Origin: Cercis canadensis
Taxonomy: Eukaryota > Streptophyta > Magnoliopsida > Fabales > Fabaceae
Assembly (NCBI GenBank): GCA_003255065.1
Contig: QAOA01002080.1
Span: forward strand, 240,186 to 304,185
Direction of reading: 5' to 3'
Length of the DNA stretch: 64,000 nt
The notes beneath the pieces were generated by a model, which had not been told where the DNA came from, did not search any database, and saw only the letters and a program-made list of their open reading frames with translations. Both the position numbers and the translations under genes were made by a program. This document shows positions 12,501 to 26,110 of the stretch, piece after piece. How positions within the stretch are numbered: position 1 is the stretch's first letter; each line of letters starts with the position of its first letter.

Positions 12501-15462
12501 TATTCTTTGTAAGATGTAAATCATCCTCACTGATCAGATGGATATTCAACTTACACGGTTTGTCTTCAACACTTGACTTTGTAGGATTATGGGGTTAACA
12601 AACAGGTCTCAAAGAAAAAGCAAAATGATGCAGACAGCAAACTTGCCCCTCCAGTAATAGAATTGATGAAGATGCTCTTTAATGTGGAAACATACAGGTT
12701 ATAGGCAAATACCTCTTCATGTTATTGGAATATGTATGATACTTATGCAATACTAAATCATGAGTTTCACAGATCTGCGATGATGGAATTTGAGATTAAT
12801 ATGTCTGAAATGCCACTTGGGAGACTGAGCAAAAGTAATATTCAACAGGGTATGTACATACGACTTTTTTTTCTTTCCTCTAACCTTTTTTATTTTGGCA
12901 AGCTGCAGTAGTTGCCTAATTTAATAATTGGCAACTTCAAGCAATGCTGCACTGTGTATCAACTAAATGATAATCATTGATTTTATCATGTTGGTCTGCT
13001 CCCTCTTCCCAGGGTTTGAGGCTTTAACAGAAATACAGAATCTGTTCAACACTAGTTATTCTGATCCATCAGTCAGAGAAAGCTTGCTTATTAATGCCAG
13101 CAATAAGTTTTTCACTGTGATCCCTTCTATTCATCCGCATATTATTAGGGATGAGGATGACTTTAAGTCAAAGGTACGTAATACCAAGAATGCCTATGGT
13201 TCTCTTTTGTTTTAAATCAGTTTAATCTTACTTTCAAACCTGGTTCTAGGAATTTTATGATTTTTGGTTGTCGATGTTAAAATTCAAATGTCTAGATTTT
13301 CTTTAGATTTTAATACTGTAACTAATTTTTTTTCCTGAATTATCTCAAATGATTTTTGAATTTCATTATATTGTTATCTAACTGTGGGTTTAATTGCCAA
13401 AGGTTAACTTGGGACACTTCAAAAAATGATGCAAGATGCCAAGATGTTCTTGGCACATTGAAGCTTGAAAAGATTTTTGGTGTATTCATTGTTTTTTAAT
13501 GCATTTTGATGGTGATTGTGTTTCAAGGATGTCAAAGATATGATTTACGAATTGTCTAATTCTATGGATACTGTAGAAGATGTATTTGATGCATTTGGTC
13601 TACTTTATTATAATATGAATAATATGATGTTGCTCTTGTTGTAGGTGAAAATGTTAGAAGCCCTTCAAGACATTGAAATAGCTTCAAGATTAGTTGGATT
13701 TGATGTTGATAGTGATGTCTCCATTGATGAGAAGTATATGAAACTTCACTGCAATATTTCTCCACTTCCTCATGATTGTGAAGATTATCTTCTAATTGAG
13801 AAGTTTCTCCACACTACTCATGCCCCTACACATACGGTGTGTTTATATTTGGGTCACGCGTATTTGTGTATCCATGTCCCTGTGGTGTTAGCTCTTTCAC
13901 TACTTGCAATGTATTGATTTTCACACTCCTTGTGGTTTCCACAGGATTGGAATCTCGAGCTAGAAGAAGTTTTTTCACTTGAAAGGGAAGGAGAATTTGA
14001 TAAATTTGCTCCTTACAGAGAAAAGCTTGGTAACAGAATGCTCCTATGGCATGGTAGGTTTTGATGCTACTACTTTATGCTGATGTTCTTTATAGTAAAA
14101 CATTCTTCTATTCTATGACCTCATAAAAAAGAGAGGAACGTTGAAAGAAAAATATAAACAAAATACATCAAAACAACAAAACCTCTCAATCTCTAAATAT
14201 TCCTAGACTTCAATCTCATTAGTCATTAGCAGAACAACCTAGGGATGCCACAAAGACAATTCTATAACACTAGAGGTCTAAAGGCTGAAACTTTTCAGTT
14301 AAAAATTCTTGCATTTATGTCCAACCAAATACATCAGTTGCTGCAGTAAAATATGATCACATGGATGACTATTTTGTTGCAATGTGCTATCTCAAGTTTC
14401 ACTACAGATTACTAGAAACATCAGGAGAATGAAAATGTGTAAAAAGCTAGTGTTAGACTTGTAACTAAGATGTTCACTGTTGCAGGTTCTAGATTAACGA
14501 ATTTTGTCGGTATACTCAACCAAGGACTCAGAATTGCTCCTCCTGAAGCCCCAGCAACTGGCTATATGGTTCCTTTCTCTCCTCTCATCCCTCTCTTTGA
14601 TGTTTATATTTTACTGCATGTTTATCTACCTTATCTAATGCAGTACTAAATTTGAATATTTTGCATCCAGTTTGGCAAAGGGATTTACTTTGCTGACTTG
14701 GTCAGCAAGAGTGCTCAATATTGCTACACTGATAAGAGAAATCCTGTTGGTCTGATGCTTTTGAGCGAAGTTGCCCTAGGGAATGTCCATGAACTCAAAA
14801 AGGCCAAGGTCAGTGCTTTAATTCTAATTGTGCATATGGTTGATTGTTTATAATTGTGCATCCACTCAAAACAGAGCAATAGCTTTGCTTTTTGTACTTT
14901 CTGATATGTGGTTAGAATTTCTGCCATTTGCAATTCCTTTGGTTTCATATTGATAGTCATTGCACTCTCTGCCATTTAGTATATGGATAAACCTCCTGAA
15001 GGAAAGCACTCTACCAAAGGACTGGGCAAGAAAGTACCTCAAGAATCGGATTATGGAAAGTGGAGGGATGATGTCACTGTTCCTTGTGGCAAACCAGTGT
15101 CATCAAATGTCAAGACTTCTGAGCTCATGTACAACGAGTATATTGTTTATAATACTGCTCAAGTAAGTTTCAAGCTTGCGTATTTTGTTTTTATGTCTGA
15201 TCATGCCAATGAAGCAAGCTAGAATACATGTAAATATTCAATTCTTTCAATCAAGAGTTAGAATTTTCTGCTGAAATTCACACTAATGATTTGTAATGCG
15301 ATATATTCATGCAAGATTAGTTGGTCCCCCCCCCCCTCCCCTTTTTTTTTTATTTATTAAAACATTCGTTGACAACTATCAGCTCTGTGATTGAATGTGG
15401 ATTGTTTTGTGCAGGTTAAGATGCAGTTCTTATTGAAGGTGAGGTTCCATCACAAGAGATGA
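5951..15462 (+). CDS. PARP1: Poly(ADP-ribose) polymerase 1
   Basis: Nuclear DNA-break sensor that attaches ADP-ribose from NAD+ to itself and chromatin proteins. All 20 exons join in phase: 5951-6100, 7365-7414, 7503-7686, 8846-9032, 9134-9470, 9871-10066, 10140-10304, 10480-10540, 10690-10753, 10841-11092, 12243-12477, 12585-12697, 12773-12849, 13013-13173, 13645-13836, 13945-14053, 14486-14568, 14671-14808, 14980-15162, 15415-15462. The product is 994 aa, close to the roughly 980 aa usual for plant PARP1. Zinc finger 1 uses C22, C25, H54 and C57; finger 2 uses C117, C120, H147 and C150. Then follow the PADR1/third zinc domain (CADGMMFG ... [13 protein letters not shown]), BRCT, WGR ([12 protein letters not shown]), the helical regulatory domain, and the catalytic domain with the H-Y-E residues in [16 protein letters not shown] and YNEYIVY. 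It appears intact. Intron 1 carries a 151-bp T-rich run and a C tract. Confidence 0.97.
6430..6580 (+). repeat. Long T homopolymer in PARP1 intron 1
   Basis: About 150 bp of almost pure T with rare G, A or TGTG interruptions. It creates a spurious poly-phenylalanine reading frame. Exact length is unreliable in any assembly. Confidence 0.95.
7322..7349 (+). repeat. C homopolymer with an N, PARP1 intron 1
   Basis: A run of C interrupted by an N at 7335, about 16 bp before exon 2. It is probably a sequencing or assembly break at a homopolymer; exon 2 itself is intact. Confidence 0.85.
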
Positions 15463-17757
15463 GGATTGGAAGTAAAGTAGATATCCTACGGTTCTGGGGT
15501 ATCGTCCGTACCAAGCAGTCTTTTGACCAGGACTTGTACATTGTCCATCTAGGTTTCTCTCGAGTTGTCTTGGTAAGGTCTCGTTTTGGGTCAGCTGGAG
15601 ACCTTTCAACCTTTTTTTGTTTTTTTTTTTTGTTTGTGGTCTGTAAATTACTTGAATCCAAGTTATATTCATCACTTGTAGCAGAAATCCCTCTCCCAAG
15701 CTACTTGTGATATGGTCATGTATATAGAACCACTATTTTGAAAGTCAAGCTTAGTACTGAGCTCTTACTTTCTTACCTAAGCCTAGTAATCTCTCTCGCA
15801 AGTGTTCATATCATGTGGAAGAGCTGCTTTTGGACCTGATTGAAGGGGGGAATACTCCGAAGTTCACCTTCATGGATCATTGTCCATAGATAGAAGTATA
15901 AAGCTCTTATTTTTGTTTTCTTTTATAAATAAGAACCCTAAAATCCATAAGTTTGTCTTTATTCTTGCTGGTGATGGGGGCATCTATACTATAATGGTTG
16001 CGGATCGTCCATTGTAGAACATATTATGTGGTTTGCATGTGTATCATGTGGATAGATGACACTGCTAATTGACGCCACAATATAGATGTTGATGGTGTCA
16101 TGGTTGGGCGGATATGGAGATCTGCATGTTACTTCTTGTCCTATCTTTTTTTTTTTGTTTTTTCGGTCATGACTTCCTGTCCTATCAATCAAGCTCGTTG
16201 AGCAGTGAGCACTATGGTAGAAAGGATTGCATGAAGCACATTTATTGGCTTATCTTGTCTCTCTCTCTCTCTCTCTTAGGTTGTTAATGACATTCATTGG
16301 CTGGCTTCTCTTAACTTAGTCTTTGGTTTAGAAGTTAGAACAATAATTGGGACTCTACAGACTACAGTCTACATTTTTGGTACAAACAGCCATTTCTCAT
16401 TGTTAGGGATGACGAAGCGCTTTTATGTTTCAGTTCGCTTCTTCTTCGTATGATGTATGAACTACCTTTATATATTATTTTTCTTTCTTCTTTTTGGGGT
16501 TTTGCACCACTGGCAAACCACAATATACAGCTGGTACTTTCTCTGAACAATATTTGCAAGTGATTTATTTTGTCAGTTATAAGCTGACTTATGGTTTGTT
16601 TTTGTGCGTTTTGATTTTGATGTGTTTGACTAACAAAATTTATAATGACAGGTTTGAATAATTAAATTATCTTCTTAATATAATGGAGCTAATTCTTTTC
16701 GCATATTCTCAAAGTATGGAGGATTTCATTTTAGATTTTTTAGACCACAATGTCAATGATACATCTTATGAACCGAACCAAGTTGTTCGGTTCGAATAAA
16801 ACACACTAACACCAACCAGCCTCAATTTTTTGGTTAGAAAAATTATTTTTCTTATAAACTTGCATTTCATTAAAATTAATATTATTTTAGTGGTTAGAAC
16901 ATTAGAACTATTAATATTCTTCTACTAGGCATACATCTAGTCTAGGAGAAAGTAAAATAGAAGAAAGAATAGGAATCTGGCTTGCAAGCCACCAAGTCCG
17001 AAGAGTTCATTACAGCTGCAATTATAAACTTTTTTCAATACGTTTTATTTTATATGAAAAATTATTATTAAAATAGCAACTTAGAGCAAAGATTAAAGAA
17101 AATATTAAAAAGCCTCATTTAGAAAGAGATTAATTAATGGCTGACAAAGGAGGAAAAAAATATTTTCCTCTTTAATTAATTTTTATTTTTATTGCGCACT
17201 TATAAAATTCTTAAATTTAATCAATTGAAAGGTGTCGGTAGAGTTAACCGGCAGGTGGCAGTTTTGTAAGTGAGTCATGGTCAGAAAGCGACAAAGAACA
17301 GCAGTTCCCAGGTGCGGCGTTCGGCGGAAAAATGAAAAACTAAACTAATAAAATAATATAATTAAACCAACCCCATAAATCAAACTCATCACGGAAGTAA
17401 TTAAAAATGAAAGTATAGAAGCATGAATAACAAACAGTCCAAATTACACTAACTTGGTCTAACCACATTAGAAAAACCAGTCCCATATTGCATCTACCAT
17501 TAATAAATGTTCCCTTAGAACCCTACACATGGAGCCTCCCATGTCCCCCATTCCCATTTCTTATAAGACCCTTTATGTCCCTTATTCCCAATGTCCCACT
17601 TCCCCTCCTTATTAATCTCTAACCATCTCACTCTCCCCCGTAGTCCTCAGATTTTGCACCATTTCCTAGTCTCCCCGTGTGCCTAAAATTTTATTCACTT
17701 TCTTTTCAGTTTTCACTTCACATACACGCGCACGCTCTCTTTCTTTCTTTCTCTTCT
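15463..17757. other. Intergenic: PARP1 3' UTR and LBD16 promoter
   Basis: The first few hundred bases are probably the PARP1 3' UTR. A CT tract lies at about 16257-16278. The final part, before 17758, is the LBD16-like promoter and CT-rich leader. Small ORFs here have no family resemblance. Confidence 0.6.
17233..17238 (+). promoter_or_regulatory. Possible auxin response factor site TGTCGG
   Basis: TGTCGG, the high-affinity ARF-binding hexamer, lies 520 bp upstream of the LBD16-like ATG. LBD16 is a known ARF7/ARF19 target in Arabidopsis. A single hexamer is weak evidence. Confidence 0.25.
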
Positions 17758-18789
17758 ATGGCTTCTTCAACTGCAAATGGCAGCTCTGGCACTGGCTCTC
17801 CTTGTGGGGCATGCAAGTTCCTCAGGCGAAAGTGCGCTGTTGATTGTATCTTTGCTCCTTATTTTTGCTCTGAACAAGGCCCTGCTAGATTTGCAGCCAT
17901 CCATAAGGTGTTTGGTGCTAGTAATGTTTCCAAACTGCTCCTGCATATACCAGCTCATGATCGTTGTGAGGCTGTTGTTACAATTGCCTACGAAGCCCAG
18001 GCAAGGATTAAAGACCCTGTTTATGGCTGTGTCTCCCACATTTTTGCCTTGCAACAACAGGTACATATACATACATTATAGCTCATCAAAGTTCTAAACT
18101 TTTCTTCATTTTCTCAAAATGGGTGCTTTTGCCCATGTTTTTCTAGTTTGATAGATGGCTAATATTCAATTTTCTCTTACTGGGTTACCCTATGGAGGTT
18201 CAACATCATCAACAGTTACCATTCTCGTCATCATCTTCTGAAAGTTTTTTGAATATTGGATATTTGGAATCAATGAGGTCATTCAGTAGATTTTCCACCA
18301 CACTCCTGTCTTTTTCTTCTACTTTTAATCTGGCTTTGGCTTCTATGAAACTTTAAAAGCCACTCCAAGAATAATTTTATTTGGTTATATACAAACAAAT
18401 TCTTATCTTTTTTTTAATTAATCATGGCTCTTCTTCTCTTTCAACTTTTTTTTCCCCAAATGTAGGTGGCATACTTGCAGGCACAACTGATGCAAGTGAA
18501 AGCTCAGCTGGCGCAGAACCTAACGGAATCAAGAAACTCAGAGAATCAATGGGCAGGGAATGTTGCTGGACAAGCAATGAATCCATTTTGTGCCAGTTAC
18601 ATGAACCCTATATCTCCTCAGAGCTCGCTTGAGTCAATTGATCACAGCATTAGTGAAGGAACGAGTATGCAAGACATACAGAGCTGCAGGGAGGATTTCT
18701 CATTCCAACCTTATTCTAAGAGAAGATCATATAACAATAATGACTTGGGTGAGCTTCAAGAACTGGCTTTCAGGATGATGAGGAACTAG
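17758..18789 (+). CDS. LBD16: LOB-domain transcription factor, LBD16-like
   Basis: Class I LBD protein of 208 aa from two exons (17758-18060 and 18466-18789). LBD16 acts downstream of ARF7/ARF19 in lateral-root founder-cell asymmetry. The zinc-finger-like C block is [15 protein letters not shown] (C-X2-C-X6-C-X3-C). The GAS block follows ([17 protein letters not shown], with [16 protein letters not shown]), then the leucine-zipper-like coil across the exon junction ([15 protein letters not shown]). The intron falls after ...FALQQQ, the conserved position for class I genes. The ATG at 17758 gives [11 protein letters not shown], as in LBD16 proteins; the upstream in-frame extension is leader sequence. 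The variable C-terminus ends [14 protein letters not shown]. It faces an LBD29-like gene 7.3 kb downstream in convergent orientation. Confidence 0.92.
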
Positions 18790-18962
18790 GCTAGCTAGCT
18801 GCTTTTTCCTTTGTTTTCTCCTTTGCCTAGTGTTGTGTATATACTGAGGCTCTCAAGATGTAAACTTTGCCATAACTGATTAGCCTAAACTAGCCATTTA
18901 GGCTTTTTCTGTTTGTGGGTTCAATCCAAAAAATTAAAATTTTGCTATACAAGCCAGAAGAT

Positions 18963-18990
<28 letters not shown>
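18963..18990 (+). repeat. (CT)n microsatellite
   Basis: About 28 bp of CT repeats in the 3' flank of the LBD16-like gene. Confidence 0.9.
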
Positions 18991-18994
<4 letters not shown>

Positions 18995-21763
18995 ACTCTG
19001 ATTACTCAAATTAGTATGTTAGTTAACTTCCAGTGTAGAAAATAATATAGTTTTATCTGAACGACAATAATAGAGGCACCCCAAAACTACAAAAGGAAAC
19101 CTACAAATAGGGATTGTCATGAATTATTATGCGTTCTTTACCTATCAAAAGGTCAATAATGATACATTCTTTTGAGCTATGTGGTATTCTTCCTTTCTCA
19201 ATGGGATCTTTTTCTAACAAAACCACACACTTAATTGATTTTTTTTTTTTAGACTCTTGGGTGAACTTATTTTTTCCCTAGCTGCAATCCCCATATAGGT
19301 TTATTTAGATGTTTTACTCTTGTAAGACAAGAACTATCGTCTCATCCGACCTTGTCCTATATCAGTGAAGAAAACATATTCACCTTTATTTCAAGTTTTT
19401 TCCTGCTATAACATATATTAACGAATTCACTTAAACATCTTCTAGAATTTGGTAATATTTCTTTCTTTATCTTTTTTTTTTCTTTGGGAAACCCGAGGGG
19501 ACCAAAAAGAGATCATGGACGAGCTTTAATCATGGCATATCAGTCCATTTCCATGTATTTTTCTCTCTTTTTTTTATTACAAAAAATTGAAGCAAGGAAC
19601 TCAAGTCAAAAGTGAACAAGTTGCCCCATTTCTCAACATGTTTAGATCCAAATGCAATGTTCCCTTTGAGTGTATTGATGAGACAACTTTTTAAGATTTC
19701 GTTTTGGCAAGACAGAGGCTAGAGAGAGGACTTGGATGCTATGATTATAGTTAAGGGCAATGACAACCTTAGGGAGAGTACCCAATGGCCCCACTTGCTT
19801 AGGTTTATATTTTTAACTGGTAGGTTTACCTAACATTAGTGTGCTAATCTAATTGTAATGCCAATACACTATGATTTTGTATTCTAACATGTAGACAAAG
19901 TGTCCCCTAGATTGAATGCAGAGGCTACATCAGTGGTCTTGTTTATCCGCATTCTATAGTAACAAGAAATTGATATATATAACCTAGTAATCATGTTGAG
20001 ATGATCTTGGGTGTTGCAGGAATATAAATCCTTCTCAGAAGAGAACTTAACTTGCTTGTTTTCACACCAGTTGCTTTTGCAAACTAGATTGGTGTTGAGT
20101 GTTGGGCCAAATCATGTAGATAACTATAAATTTCTTTGTCTTCACTCAATGTGAAAGATAATCCTATACAAGAAAAATCAATATTAATATTCGTTGCATA
20201 TTACTTTTTTCTCCTTAAAGATGGAAGACTCTTGCTACATGAATCATAAAAAACTTAGAGAGATAAGGGCTCTTTCTTTGTTTGTCAGATAGAGCTAAGC
20301 ATCGTTAATATCTGATAACTCTTGCTAATGCATTGTTATATTTGACAGAGACACGAAATTGACTCAATAAGTAATTTAGTTAAATAATCTTGATTAGAAT
20401 AGTTTATACTTCGTTGATGATCAAATAATAAGAGTTACAGTGATAAACAGACAGAAACAGTGTTGAAATGATTCGGTCTTGCACAGTTCTATTATGGTGA
20501 CCATAACCAAGCTCCTAAATGTACTTTAAATTGACTTGTAATAGTGAAGCAATGTCACTGTTTTATGATTCCTTTGCATGCCGCTGAACTACTATTGGTG
20601 AAGTACATAATAATTTGATCGATAAACTAAGCATGCATTACATACCCAATAAAATATTTGAATTAACATAGAAGACAAATAATTTGGTCTCAGAATTGTT
20701 TATAAAATAATAGATTATACATAGAACAAGGGAGACAAGAGAAGAAAGAAAGCTATGAGTATCAATAATCCACTACTATTTTTTTTTTTTTTTTTTTTGC
20801 ATGCGTATCGAATTAGAATTTTAGTCACTAGTTAGAGGGGAAACTATCATCTCTCGTAACTCCATCTTAGGTTTGAAACTTTCAAGTTAAGGAACATTGT
20901 GTTGAACCGTTAGTGTTTCCTTAAAATATTGTTTTTACTCTATTATTAATTTCCTTCAGGAGTCTCAGTTGCTGGCTTATTGGAGTTAACTAATGACCTA
21001 TCGAGCTTGTAGAAAGTCATACCCTGATGGAAGAAGTTGAAGTGGCAGAAAGATACTCCTTAAAAAATTGTGTTATGTGGGAGAAAATCATAAGAAAATG
21101 TATATGTTGCAAAGCACTGATCGTAGCCTTGTTTAAGACTTTAAGCAGTAATGGACCCCGTCAAAACCTAGGACAAATATAAAAAAAATATACGTGGAAA
21201 ATAAATAATAATCTTAGTCAAGCCACATTTAATTCAATCAAATAGTTATCCTTGGAGCCCATTACCATGTTCATAATACATAACCAGTCTAGTAAAGTGG
21301 CAAGTAACTGTTCCATGCTTTGTCTAAGCAATAAAGAATGGCAAAGTAGCTAGACAACAGAGACTTTAAGCTCTGTACTCCAATTGGTACATATCCTCCA
21401 ATATTGGTTGCACCTGGAAAAGTGATTATTCCGAGAGACCATTAGTTTAATGGTGATGAGTGATGATTAGCCGAACGTGATTGTGAGGGTAAAAGCTGTC
21501 CCAGGAAAGTGAAATAATAGAATGGAACCAATATATATAAAGTAATTAAAGAGAATTGAAGGAAATGTCAGAGTTTACTTAATTAATGAGTTTTTATATA
21601 ACTAATAAGTAATAACAAAAAAAGTCAAAAAATAAGAAAAGAGCATGGTCTCTTTCTTGTCACAGATACCTTTGGTTCAACGAGATAAGAGGATAGAATT
21701 CACCATTCTAGCTATGACACAAAAGAAAAGAACTGGATAAAATAGCATAACGTTACCGTATAT

Positions 21764-22120
21764 TTATTGGTTATGCTCGATCGAACTGAACCTTACAAGA
21801 AGAAAGCACGAAACAATGTGACATAACATGAGTTTAGACAAAGATGATTAATTACAGTGAAGTCTAAGGAGAAGATTTTAGGTATAAGTTGAAATTAATT
21901 TGTTTAATAATCGATCCAAATAAAATTAAAAATATTAGACGNTTATTGGTTATGCTCGATCGAACTGAACCTTACAACAAGAAAGCACGAAACAATGTGA
22001 CATAACATGAGTTTAGACAAAGATGATTAATTACAGTGAAGTCTAAGGAGAAGATTTTAGGTATAAGTTGAAATTAATTTGTTTAATAATCGATCCAAAT
22101 AAAATTAAAAATATTAGACG
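21764..22120. repeat. 178-bp direct duplication around single N
   Basis: 21764-21941 and 21943-22120 are almost identical 178-bp copies (one noticed difference, AAGAAG versus AACAAG) separated only by the N at 21942. This is best explained as overlapping contig ends that were not merged. Confidence 0.85.
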
Positions 22121-23216
22121 ATAGATTAATTAATTAGAGCTATCCTTGTTGGGTACGTTTCTCTGACTGATCTCCCAGACCAGATTAGATTAGCCACAAG
22201 AGCAGAGTCCAATAATTTACAATTCTGCTATTAACAATTAAAATTGGTGCCTACAAAACTAAAGAAAGAAAGTGGGGCACACGTGCAGCTTGAGCCATTT
22301 GATTTTGTCGCCACAAGTAACTGCCATTCTTCTTTTCTGATTAAAAAACATGCAAGGTGAAGAAAAAAAATTGGCAACTTTGATTAAGACTTGTTTAAAC
22401 GATGTGACATATCGTTGAGATGTGTGCAGTGTGCAATGCCTCGTGTGAACATGAACAAATGAAGTATTCTTTACTTTAGTTGTGCTAGCTGCTTAAACAG
22501 TTTTTGTATTTATAATGTGCACAAAATATTAGTCTACTTTATAGTTTTTTTATTAAACTCAAATTATGGAGTCATCACTACAGTTCTGCACAATTATTTA
22601 TGACCATAAAATTTTTACGAGTATCGATTTTAAGATGGTCAAATTTTCAGATATTTTTATTGGTCATCATCAGCTCACCCCATCTAGTCCATTAACTTTA
22701 TTAATTAAAAAAATTGAAAATTTTAAATTAGTTACAGGAAAATTTTGGATTAGGAGACATCAAAATGTTGTTGAAAATTTGGATTTCTTTTTTTTGTTTT
22801 TTTTTTTTTCCTTTTGCTGTGAGAGTGCTATCTTGCTTTTGGGTTCTTCTTTTAGACGGTCAGTTAATCGCAAATCATTGGCCCAGTTATGTGACAAAAC
22901 TGTGTGGACCTGAGTTACACAGCCCAAATTTTAAGACCCGAAAAAGGAAAGAGGCCTAATTGAGCCTGAAATATGAAAACCATTAAAAAGAAAATTGCCC
23001 TAGCCCAATTCGTGGTCACAGTTTCTAGGGCCCATCGAAAGCCCATTCCATCTGCTTGACAGCTCCATCGTGAGTTTATTCAAATAAAAAAAAAAAATAG
23101 TTATCCATTCACTTTAGGAAAATGTTTGGTAGAATAATATGGATTTATAGGATTTATTTAGGAGTTAAAATTAGAGGGAAATAAGAGGAAAGAAAATGAG
23201 TAAATATATCAATCTC

Positions 23217-23554
23217 TTTGTTTGGGAATTCAAGATTAAAACTCTCACATTTATTTTTTGTCTTCACTTTTGTGTTCTTCCAATTTAGGGGGTTTGGAGA
23301 GAAAAGATAAATAGTTTATTTATTTCTTTAAATTCTTTTTCAAACACTATTTAGATAACATTATTAAATTTTATATTAAATATATTTACTTTATAAATAA
23401 AGGATAAATTTGTAAAATTATAAATTTTTATTTATTTCTTTTCTTTTTGCTCATTTTAATCATCCAAACAAAAGAAAGGAAAATTCCTCCCATTTCCTTC
23501 CTTTCATTTTCCTCCCTTATCTCTTGTATCCTTCCCCTTCAACTCCCAAACAAA
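23217..23554. mobile_element. Possible small inverted-repeat element (MITE)
   Basis: TTTGTTTGGGAATTCAAG at the left matches the reverse complement of the right end, TTTGTTTGGGAGTTGAAG, at 16 of 18 positions. The interior is AT-rich and non-coding. Target-site duplication is unclear, so the class is not assigned. Confidence 0.35.
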
Positions 23555-26110
23555 CTCATAACCATCCTTAAATAAATATATGAGTTTTAGTATATTGTTT
23601 TATCCAACAACCACCTTAAATTTGGGAAAGATTAAGATTAAATTTTTCTGACTAAATAGCATTATTCTTCACTTCATTTAATTTTTTTTGTTTCTTCCCA
23701 ACAGAATCAGGCAATGTAATATAGAGCAACCTATTACATGCTCGTAAACTCACCTTATTCACTCCTAAATGAGATTTGAGCTAGAAGATGATTCTTGTAA
23801 GGTAAATAGCATTGAATAGCTTTATTGCAAGTTTATTAATACGTTGCCTGTTGCTTTGCTCTTTGTTTAACAAATTAAAGTTTGGAACCTTTACCTTTTT
23901 CTTATTTAGCTTTTATTTTCTTATTTATTCATCTTGAATATAGCTATAGATGCCTTCCCTTTTCATATAAAGGTGTACTATATATATAACATATGAACCC
24001 TCTTGTATATGTGGTTCATAAACATGGCCAGCTTTTGAACACACATATATGTGGAGAAAAGCTAATACAAAGTTCCTAATATATAAGGGCGAAGGAAAGA
24101 TTCAAATGGTTGGGCATTAGGGTGCTTTAATTTGAATCTTTCCCTTCGTCTCCTAAAGAGTAAAATATGGAGGGAATGATTTTGAGATAATTGATTTAAA
24201 AATGAATCTAAATTAATATTATCATTCATGCGATGATATATCAAAATATATGCATCATATTGGGATTCACTTTTAACTTTTGTTCTCAATTTTTTTACCT
24301 CCTTATTTGTTTTCCAAAAAGAGAGCTTTAAAGTTTAAATGGCATTGGAAACAAGTGAAGTGCAGTTTATAGAAAGTAAATAACTAGCTATCTCTTGATG
24401 TGTCCAAATTCCAATAACAATAAGTAAATAGGAAAACAAAATTTTCTGGATCTCTGATGACAGGGAGTATTGTCATGATAGGATCAAAGCAAGCAGCATA
24501 ATTTCCACCAGAAAATGCCTTTTGCCTCTACCTCAAAATGTGGTCAAAATCTAAAAGCATCTAAAAGGGGAAGGGAAAGGACCAGCTTTCAAATTATAGT
24601 CAAGTAAGTATTGAGTAAGGACCACCTACAAAAAGCCAATCAAAAAAGGCATCTCAATATTTGAATATCATGGTGAGACACTGTGACTCAGGTGTCACAA
24701 TGATAGCAAAGAAAACACTTTTCTATTTTTGTCAAACATCTAATAGCACAGAGCAAGAATGCATATAATAAAACGGATGCAAAAGAGATGGAATTGCATA
24801 ATCCAGTCATGGAACAAGCTAAATATACTTAAGCAAGTGAATGAACTCACAACTCTCTATTATATGAAGACATTACTTTACAGCAATGAACTTATAATGA
24901 ATTAATCCAAGTGCAATTGTGGTCCTTAGCATTTATTGACCAATAAGCTTTTTCTTTTCCTTCTTGCATGTTCATCTGTCGCTTTGAGGAATATATATGC
25001 ATTGAATTGAACAAATTAAGCTGCTGAAACCCTTTTAAATGGTAAAAGTAGTAGTCCAGGGTCCATATAAAATCTAACTTCATATGGAGTTCTCGAAACT
25101 AACTTTGTCATCATGCAGAGATCCTAGCTTTGGATTAGAACAACAACAATCCTGAAAGTGAATAAACTGACAGAGAACTGGTAGATGATACTTATAGTGA
25201 CGAGTTGTTTTCATTTGGAGTGTCTTGAAATTCTTTGACAATCCAGAGACACACACATGCATTATATTAGATAATTGGCAGACATTGAGAAATTAAGAGT
25301 TCAATCAATAATAAACAACTGTATATAAGGCATATAAAATACCAAGTTATATATTCGTTCGAGAACATATCCCCAAATACAAGGAATCACAGCAGATATA
25401 TCACAATTCTATATCGCCTGGTTTTGATCACAAATATGCTCATCTAGCACCTAAAAAATGAAGAAATGAACCATTATCATAGAACAACCATGGCTCTGGT
25501 CGGTGCCATGCCCAGAACACTCACTTGAGAGAAATATATATGGTAAGTATATATGTATGTTATAGTTGCACTTGCACCAATAAGTCTTTGAACTCTCTGT
25601 ATATGTGCTTTTGCCTGATCTTATCTTAGGGATTACTAAAGAAGAATATATATAGGGTTTCTAAATTAGTTAATCAATTACTTTGGGATTTCCATGGTCA
25701 CTTATTCTATTCCAAATATTTTCCAATGCAAGCTTGTTATATCTGTTTAAGAAAGGAAACTAAAATGTACATGTGATCAGAAAAGTGACTATAGGGGACT
25801 GTATTTATTTAGGTCAAAATTTAGGATCTCTGCTAGGTCCATAAACAAACCAATTTAGCTCATACAAATTAAACCAGAGTTTCAGTTATCTCTGAGAATT
25901 ATACTAATATTCTACTAATTACCAGGATTACACTAGATTAAACAAAACAATACTAGGGTGGGGTTTTATATATATGAATATTGCTAGCCTTCCTATCTTA
26001 TTTATGTAAACAAAGAAGTGCATGCTTCAGAATATGCAGCAGCAATTCAAAATTAATAAAAGAAGTCTTCTTCACTGGTACCAATTCTTTTTCATGCAGA
26101 TTCTGATCTT

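Larger units (their letters stand above)
18790..26110. other. Gene-free interval between the convergent LBD genes
   Basis: 7.3 kb of AT-rich DNA. It contains the 3' UTRs of both LBD genes, a CT microsatellite, an assembly duplication around 21942 and a possible small inverted-repeat element at 23217-23554. No convincing ORF or RNA gene was recognised. Confidence 0.6.

Noticed and set aside
21764..22120. Tandem duplication as a biological repeat
   Set aside because: The copies abut a single N and are almost identical, as at several other Ns in the window; an assembly join is simpler.
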